Source: Drosophila pseudoobscura
Lineage: Eukaryota > Arthropoda > Insecta > Diptera > Drosophilidae
Assembly: GCF_009870125.1 (NCBI RefSeq)
Contig: NC_046683.1
Span: 63,131,869-63,195,868, forward strand
Reading direction: 5' to 3'
DNA length: 64,000 nucleotides
Of this stretch, positions 58,814 through 64,000 are shown piece by piece. Every line of letters begins with the position of its first letter. The stretch's first letter is position 1. Made by a program: the position numbers and the translations under genes. Under the pieces are notes generated by a model, which was not told where the DNA came from, searched no databases, and saw only the letters and a list, made by a program, of their open reading frames with translations.

Positions 58814-58996
58814 TTGACAGGGCGTGTCAGTGTTGCACAATGCCAAGTTATTTGAGAGTGTAGGCAGGCCGGGGATACATCGTTTACTTGACACCGAAAT
58901 TTATCAGTGCAATTTTCAAGAGTTCTGCACCAAAATTACATTTTAAAGTCATGGCGAATACACTGAATCTACTGACGAGGGCTGTGTGCGGCCAGG

Positions 58997-59307
58997 ATGA
59001 GAAGAAACGATGAAAATTCACTAGCAGAAGTACAGTTGAGTACAGTACTGTTCAACCAGTCAAAGTTCACACTAAGGAGGCTTATTTGTACATACTTTCA
59101 GCACTGAGAAGGTGACTCCTCTTACGGCTCGGAATGTGAACGCAACTGGATTGCAGATCAGGATGGGGTGGTCTTCAAACATCATGCTCTAGAATTTTGT
59201 CGAATAAATCCAAATCTGTGAGTAAATAAATCCGATGCTTAGACGGCTCCGAGGCACTACTCCTCTTTGTTTTATTTTGTTTTAGCCCTGAGCTCCACTG
59301 GAAATAG
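58997..59307 (+). CDS. Candidate first cistron, 57-aa spliced ORF
   Basis: Exons 58997-59039, 59109-59217 and 59286-59307 join in phase to a 57-codon frame: MRRNDENSLAEVQLK, then a coding-looking GSECERNWIADQDGVVFK and FCRINPNLPELHWK, stop TAG at 59305-59307. The second intron (GTGAGT..TTTTAG, 68 bp) is convincing. The first (GTACAG..CTGAG, 69 bp) is weak; if it is retained, an in-frame TGA at 59105 interrupts the frame. A further ATG at 58951 heads a 20-codon ORF that overlaps it. The frame ends 7 nt before the ATG of the 286-aa protein, so both could sit on one transcript. I recognise no family. Confidence 0.4.
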
Positions 59308-59314
59308 GCTCGAG

Positions 59315-60175
59315 ATGACATATGAGCTGAACTTGGAGAACCTGCGGCCATATCTCGAGCTTACAGACACGCACAGGCACCAATGCCGGGAGCTCTACTA
59401 CAGCCCCCTTAAAGCCAAGGAGCTGGAGCACAAGTACGTGAAGCGAACGGATGACATACTCAAGAGGACCGCCACCATTGGATGCGATCAGGCGTGCGAT
59501 TGTTTCCTGACTTTCGATGCCATTTCGCTGAACGCCAACTATACGGCTCTGGTGTTTAGCCTCTGCGGCATTTCACATCCCCTTCATCTCGTGCTCTACG
59601 CGAGTGCCGTGGAGGATGCCAGGGTGGCGGACATTGCCGAGTTTCTGAGCGATATTCTGGTGAATTTGGTCCGAAATGAGTTGCCCAAGCTACCGATGTT
59701 CCCGGCAGTTTTCGTGCTGCTCCACAACAACGTGATAAGCCAGAATGTGCTGAGGAAACTCTCCGACAAGGCTGCGTACGCGAAACTCTTTAAGAAATTT
59801 CTATTTGTTCTAGACGCTACCTTCTGGCGGTACTACAATATACACATTCCCTACATCCAAAACGCGTGGCTCGACATAATGCACACGGAAATCACAAAGG
59901 CCAACATAAAGGACGTCTTCCTGCAGCACCAGGAAATCGCCAAAGTCAAGCATTTGGGGTTCATGGAGGAGTTCGTCAGCTCCTACTTCAGCCTGGCCAA
60001 AATTTTGTTGTCCACCAGAGCGACCGTCATGCTGCGCCACTGCACCCTGGAGCGCGTGGATGACTTTGTGAAGATTATTCGAGCCAATATGAAGGTATTC
60101 CAGAACGACGACTCAGTCACACGGCAGCAGGTCTTCCAGCTGCTGCGGGCAGTGATCATCATCTACGACCATTGA
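59315..60175 (+). CDS. Unrecognised 286-aa protein
   Basis: The ATG at 59315 (CTCGAGATGACA) is the first after a well-formed intron ending at 59285. The frame is closed by TGA at 60173. The protein starts MTYELNLENLRPYLELTDTH and is mostly helical in appearance, with Cys-containing ATIGCDQACDCFLTFDAISL, a region VFSLCGISHPLHLVLYAS, and a C-terminal helix-rich half (KVKHLGFMEEFVSSYFSLAK, LRAVIIIYDH). No signal peptide or clear transmembrane helix is seen. The frame is intact and codon use resembles nearby genes, so it is a real gene, but I do not recognise its family. It lies downstream of a DRE promoter and a small upstream ORF. The short gap to the tRNA genes (about 200 bp) holds its 3' UTR. 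Confidence 0.8.
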   Translation: MTYELNLENLRPYLELTDTHRHQCRELYYSPLKAKELEHKYVKRTDDILKRTATIGCDQACDCFLTFDAISLNANYTALVFSLCGISHPLHLVLYASAVEDARVADIAEFLSDILVNLVRNELPKLPMFPAVFVLLHNNVISQNVLRKLSDKAAYAKLFKKFLFVLDATFWRYYNIHIPYIQNAWLDIMHTEITKANIKDVFLQHQEIAKVKHLGFMEEFVSSYFSLAKILLSTRATVMLRHCTLERVDDFVKIIRANMKVFQNDDSVTRQQVFQLLRAVIIIYDH

Positions 60176-60371
60176 CCACTGAACGACTGAGGGGGCATCG
60201 ACCATCGACCATCGACCATCGGGCACCGGGCATCGAGCGGAGAGTGAAAATTATTTATGTGGAACAACAAATTATACACAAGTCAACGAAATATGCACTT
60301 TGCTTTTCTTCTATTTGTTCTCTGGCATCGGCCACGGTTCTAATGCCATTTTGGGCACTCGTCGGACACAA

Positions 60372-60455
60372 GTCAGGATGGCCGAGTGGTCTAAGGCGCT
60401 GCGTTCAGGTCGCAGTCTACTTCTGTAGGCGTGGGTTCGAATCCCACTTCTGACA
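60372..60455 (+). tRNA. tRNA-Leu-CAG: tRNA-Leu(CAG), copy 1
   Basis: An 84-nt gene. The acceptor stem GTCAGGA pairs with TTCTGAC, discriminator A. The anticodon loop TTCAGGT gives anticodon CAG, reading CUG. It has the long variable arm of class II tRNAs, box A TGGCCGAGTGG and box B GGTTCGAATCC. No intron, and CCA is not encoded. Confidence 0.97.
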
Positions 60456-60459
60456 AGAC

Positions 60460-60466
60460 TTTTTTT
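60460..60466 (+). terminator. Pol III terminator of tRNA copy 1
   Basis: Seven T starting 5 nt after the tRNA end. Confidence 0.85.
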
Positions 60467-60607
60467 CCAGCATTTTCTATTTTTAATTAAATCTTAATTA
60501 GATATTCTCTTTAATTTTTAAAAATTATAAATCCTATAAATACAAAAATAATATAAACTCATTTTAGTTGGATATGAAACTGGAATCTGGCACTCGCTGC
60601 TTCAGCA

Positions 60608-60691
60608 GTCAGGATGGCCGAGTGGTCTAAGGCGCTGCGTTCAGGTCGCAGTCTACTTCTGTAGGCGTGGGTTCGAATCCCACTTCTGACA
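60608..60691 (+). tRNA. tRNA-Leu-CAG: tRNA-Leu(CAG), copy 2
   Basis: Identical over all 84 nt to the copy at 60372, with the same anticodon, stems and internal promoter boxes. It starts 152 bp after the end of copy 1. The 3' flank AAGA is shared. Confidence 0.97.
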
Positions 60692-60694
60692 AGA

Positions 60695-60701
60695 TTTTTT
60701 T
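60695..60701 (+). terminator. Pol III terminator of tRNA copy 2
   Basis: Seven T close behind the gene. Confidence 0.85.
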
Positions 60702-62998
60702 CTCATCTTTCTCATTTTTCTTCATTTATTTTGTAAAATATATATATTTGTACGAAATTCGGTTCGATAAGCCCTCTGAAATCACACACACAAGCAATTG
60801 TTGACTATAGGACTTCAATAAAACAGCAAAAGCTCTATCGGAGAGACACGTTTTCCGAGTACTTTGCCGTTCGAATCGTAAGAGGGGGCATTAAAGTGCA
60901 TTAGGCGTGCCGTGCCGTGCCGTACCGTACCGCAAAAGGGCTTATCACGAACACGAACAAGTCATTCATCAAATGTCTGACCATGAGCTCCATTGAAAGA
61001 GCTAATGGATACAGGTTTATGGCACTAGGAAATCCCTGCCCCGGCAATACGAACCGCAATCGGTGGCAAAACAGACCAGACCTGCGACTGCAACTGCGAT
61101 TGCGACTGCACTGATATAAACCTGTCCAGACCTTGTGCGACAAATGCCTTCGCTTGCGATTCCCATTACCATTCCCCCAATTTGTTGACGCAGTCGATAT
61201 GCCATTCGATCCAGCTTTTTCTGCATATGTGCAGTACGTAATGCAGCACAGAAATGACCCAGAGAACTGCACGAGAAATGGCATTGAGCCCCTAACCTGG
61301 AATCGCAGTCCACGAATTGGAATCAAAATACAAACAAAAACACCAGAAATACACATGAAAAATAAAGGGGAGAAATGCCAACTCTCCACCTTTACTCGAT
61401 ACCAAAAACGGTGTCACATATCACCTTTCTGTATTGCTGACAGCAGACTGGCACACGAGTCGGGTACGGGTATGCTGTATGTACACTGTACACTGTACAC
61501 TGTACATATGTATATCTTGTTATGTGTATATTTACTTTATTTAATGGTTTTTTGATGCATTCTAAATGAATAAAAAATTGCGTGCGCAATTGCTGGCCTG
61601 ACTTATGAGCGCTGACCCATTTCGATGATTATAAATTACTATAACTTATCAGCCGACTTTTGCCTTGAAACTAGAACTGGCTCTGGTTTTAGCTCTCCGC
61701 CAGCCCGTACTTGTACTTGTACTTGCATTCGCACTCGCATTCGCACTCTTCTTCTACATCACTTGAGAGCTGATTGCCTTTCCCCTGGAAATTGTTTATT
61801 TCATTTGCGGGAAAATCACAAGTTCAATGGCAAATATCATTTCTCGCAGCTTGTCAAAACAATTTTCAATTTGAATTCCGAGTTTTCCCTTTTTTCCGCA
61901 CTCTTCTTCTTCTTCGTACTTTTTTTGGTTATTTTCCTTTTGGATAAACAAATAATTAGCCAGAAAAATGCGCAAATGCAAATTACGTTCATCTTTCAGA
62001 CAGCGAAACAGACATATGTCTGGGCATATCTATCCGCAAATGTACACACACACACACACACACACACATACACATGTGTGTGTAGAGGAATATATATGTA
62101 TGTATTTATAGATGTCGGCATTGAGTCAAAGGCAAGGCATAAACAATGGCTCCGTCTATTCCATTCTGCTCTTCGGCAACAAAAACTAATTTCGAATTCT
62201 TTGAGGGAAAACTGTCGTCAAGTGTTTGCTCGAAAATCTCATTAAAATCAACATTTTCCAAAGATCTTCTTCGCAGCCAGCAATCATAATAAATTATTTT
62301 ACGGAATATAAAACAAGACGAAATCCCCACAATAGAGGGGCCGCCGCCGCGGCGTCGGCTAATGAGAAGGGTTCGGTTCCCATGGTAGCAGGCGGCCACG
62401 CCCCCTTCAACCGGATTATTAGCGAGAGTTCGCTTTTGGCTTTGGCTTAAATCAGAAGAATGCTGCGGGTCTTGACCTCATTTCCAAGTCGCCTTTTGTG
62501 CTCCCCCCTTTTTGGGAAATTCATAAAAAAGATATCCATAGATATAAATATTGTCTGGGTTGTGCGCTACGTCACTCTTTTGTTCTGTGGCCGGCCCCAC
62601 CCTCTAGAAGATAAATCTTATCGCTAGGCGAAAACCGACTTTGTTAACAATTTGTCGGCATTTGTACAAAGTGCAGCAGCAGCAGCGAGCAAAGCAGCTG
62701 ATCGAATCGTTTCGATTGGCAATTATTCCGCATCGGAAATTGTACAGTTCTTGTTACTCAACAGCCAATTAGTATTGTAATTGCAGGGCATTAACAATAA
62801 ATACAAACGGTAATCGAGTCGAGTCGAGTCGAGCGAGTCTCTAATTACAAGAAAAAGTACAAAAATTACCATACAAATATGGTTCTTCTCGCATGCAAAT
62901 AGACTTTCTATAAAAATGTGTTTATGGTTCGATTTATGGCAGCATTCGAGTGCAAGGCCACCGGTAGGAAATGTGCTTTTGGTCTGCTCATCCCAACA
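60702..62998. other. Intergenic DNA between tRNA copies 2 and 3
   Basis: No supported ORF. Short repeats include GATTGCGACT-type units near 61080-61110, tandem GTACACT near 61480-61503 and CA at 62045-62068. GTCGA repeats lie at 62817-62835. Confidence 0.5.
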
Positions 62999-63082
62999 GT
63001 CAGGATGGCCGAGTGGTCTAAGGCGCTGCGTTCAGGTCGCAGTCTACTTCTGTAGGCGTGGGTTCGAATCCCACTTCTGACA
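62999..63082 (+). tRNA. tRNA-Leu-CAG: tRNA-Leu(CAG), copy 3
   Basis: Identical in its 84 nt to the other two copies but 2.3 kb further on and with unrelated flanks except the 3' AAGA. Confidence 0.97.
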
Positions 63083-63088
63083 AGAATC

Positions 63089-63093
63089 TTTTT
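63089..63093 (+). terminator. Pol III terminator of tRNA copy 3
   Basis: Five T, 7 nt after the gene. Confidence 0.75.
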
Positions 63094-64000
63094 GTCCTGT
63101 GCCATTTTACTCTATGTTTTTCTTTTGTTTTCCCCACTTTTACTTATATTTTCACCTATATTTACTTTTCTGTTTTGTTTCCCTAAAATTGCTTATTATT
63201 TTGTGCAGTTTTTGGCTTCCATCAGGCAAAAAATGAAAATAAATACACCTCGTGGGTTTGCTAGTGTGGTGTGTGGGATCTATTTATGGAATATTTTTAT
63301 TCTAAACAAAAACATGTGCAAAAGGCCAAAACTTCAATCAAGTGAAATGGAAAATGGATATGGAAATGGAAATGGGAAAAGTATGTGGCGGAATATACAA
63401 AAACAAGCTGTTTAGAAAAACCACAGGCTGGTCATGAGGTTACGGATCGTGTGTATGCTTCCCGGAATCACCCACCGCCCAAAGGGGGTGTGGACCGTGT
63501 GAACGATGTGTGTGGGTGTCATCAGCCGTTAGTTTGTTTGGAAATTAATGAGATTTTAATAAACTTTTTGCCAAATAAATTGCAGGTCTTTAAGGCAGGG
63601 GGCCTCGTGCTGTTTGTGTTTAACATTAAAATTGCTTCTTGGTGCTTGTCCGCCTTTAAGAGGCTAATATGAGTACTAAGAGATGGTGGCTATGCAAAGA
63701 TTTCCTGGCATCAATGGATCTGTAAGGGTATCCAACGATTCGACTCCGCAGAATCGTTGCCATCCTGATTTTTCTGATCTTTCGTGTGAAATTTATCTGC
63801 AGAGAGCGTGTGAAGAGTATCGTTTGCCCTTTTCCTCTGATTGACGGGACGTTTATGTCGGTTTTTATGGGCAGAGCATTGACGTGCGTCTGTCTTTACA
63901 GTGGAATAAATTCCCCAAATGTATACACTTTCAGGGTTTATGACTTTGCAGAAATATACATTTACAAAGGTACAATCGTACCGTATCTGTGGGCTTAATT
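63094..64000. other. Intergenic DNA to window end
   Basis: AT-rich DNA without a supported gene. Confidence 0.5.

Noticed and set aside
62106-62399. Minus-strand 97-codon ORF
   Set aside because: Composition is not coding-like, there is no promoter or poly(A) signal in place and no recognisable domain.

Overview
This is eukaryotic DNA from a fruit fly (Drosophila). Genes have short introns of about 55-70 bp with GT..AG ends, promoters carry DRE and Motif-1 sequences, homopolymer and dinucleotide runs are frequent, and the gene set is clearly insect: HPS3, a testis-type VAP (farinelli-like), the SARM orthologue Ect4, a KIAA0319-like PKD protein and three tRNA-Leu(CAG) genes. From memory, fan, Ect4 and CG7565 lie together on Muller element D (66A in D. 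melanogaster). A dispersed repeat at 45.66-45.94 kb looks like the SGM/DINE-1 type common in the obscura group, so an obscura-group species is my best guess, not a proven one.

Layout. 1-2120 (-): 5' part of HPS3, with its 5' leader probably starting near 3.66 kb. 4437-16490: an unusual inserted block. Two inverted, decayed copies of the 3' end of an unrecognised gene flank about 33 nearly identical tandem monomers of 319 bp (5254-15645), and a short monomer fragment in the opposite orientation sits at the right edge. 17759-18481 (-): fan-like VAP protein. 20577-57256 (-): Ect4, whose exons give at least four alternative N-termini feeding one ARM-SAM-SAM-TIR NADase core. Nested on the opposite strand in an Ect4 intron is a complete eight-exon gene for a KIAA0319-like membrane protein (35512-39258). 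A candidate 79-codon gene lies in another part of the same intron (46093-46332, -). 58806-60175 (+): a DRE promoter followed by a possible dicistronic transcript, a 57-aa spliced ORF and an unrecognised 286-aa protein. 60372-63082: three identical tRNA-Leu(CAG) genes.

The genes do not form one pathway. HPS3 belongs to lysosome-related organelle biogenesis (BLOC-2), the VAP protein to ER membrane contacts, Ect4 to NAD+-dependent axon degeneration and innate signalling, and the PKD protein to the cell surface or endosome. The most unusual structure is the inverted-gene-fragment and satellite block; next come the Ect4 promoter/isoform organisation and a cluster of GTATAAC motifs beside one of its splice donors.

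Splice junctions below were derived by hand from consensus sites and reading-phase arithmetic. No alignment or database search was possible.
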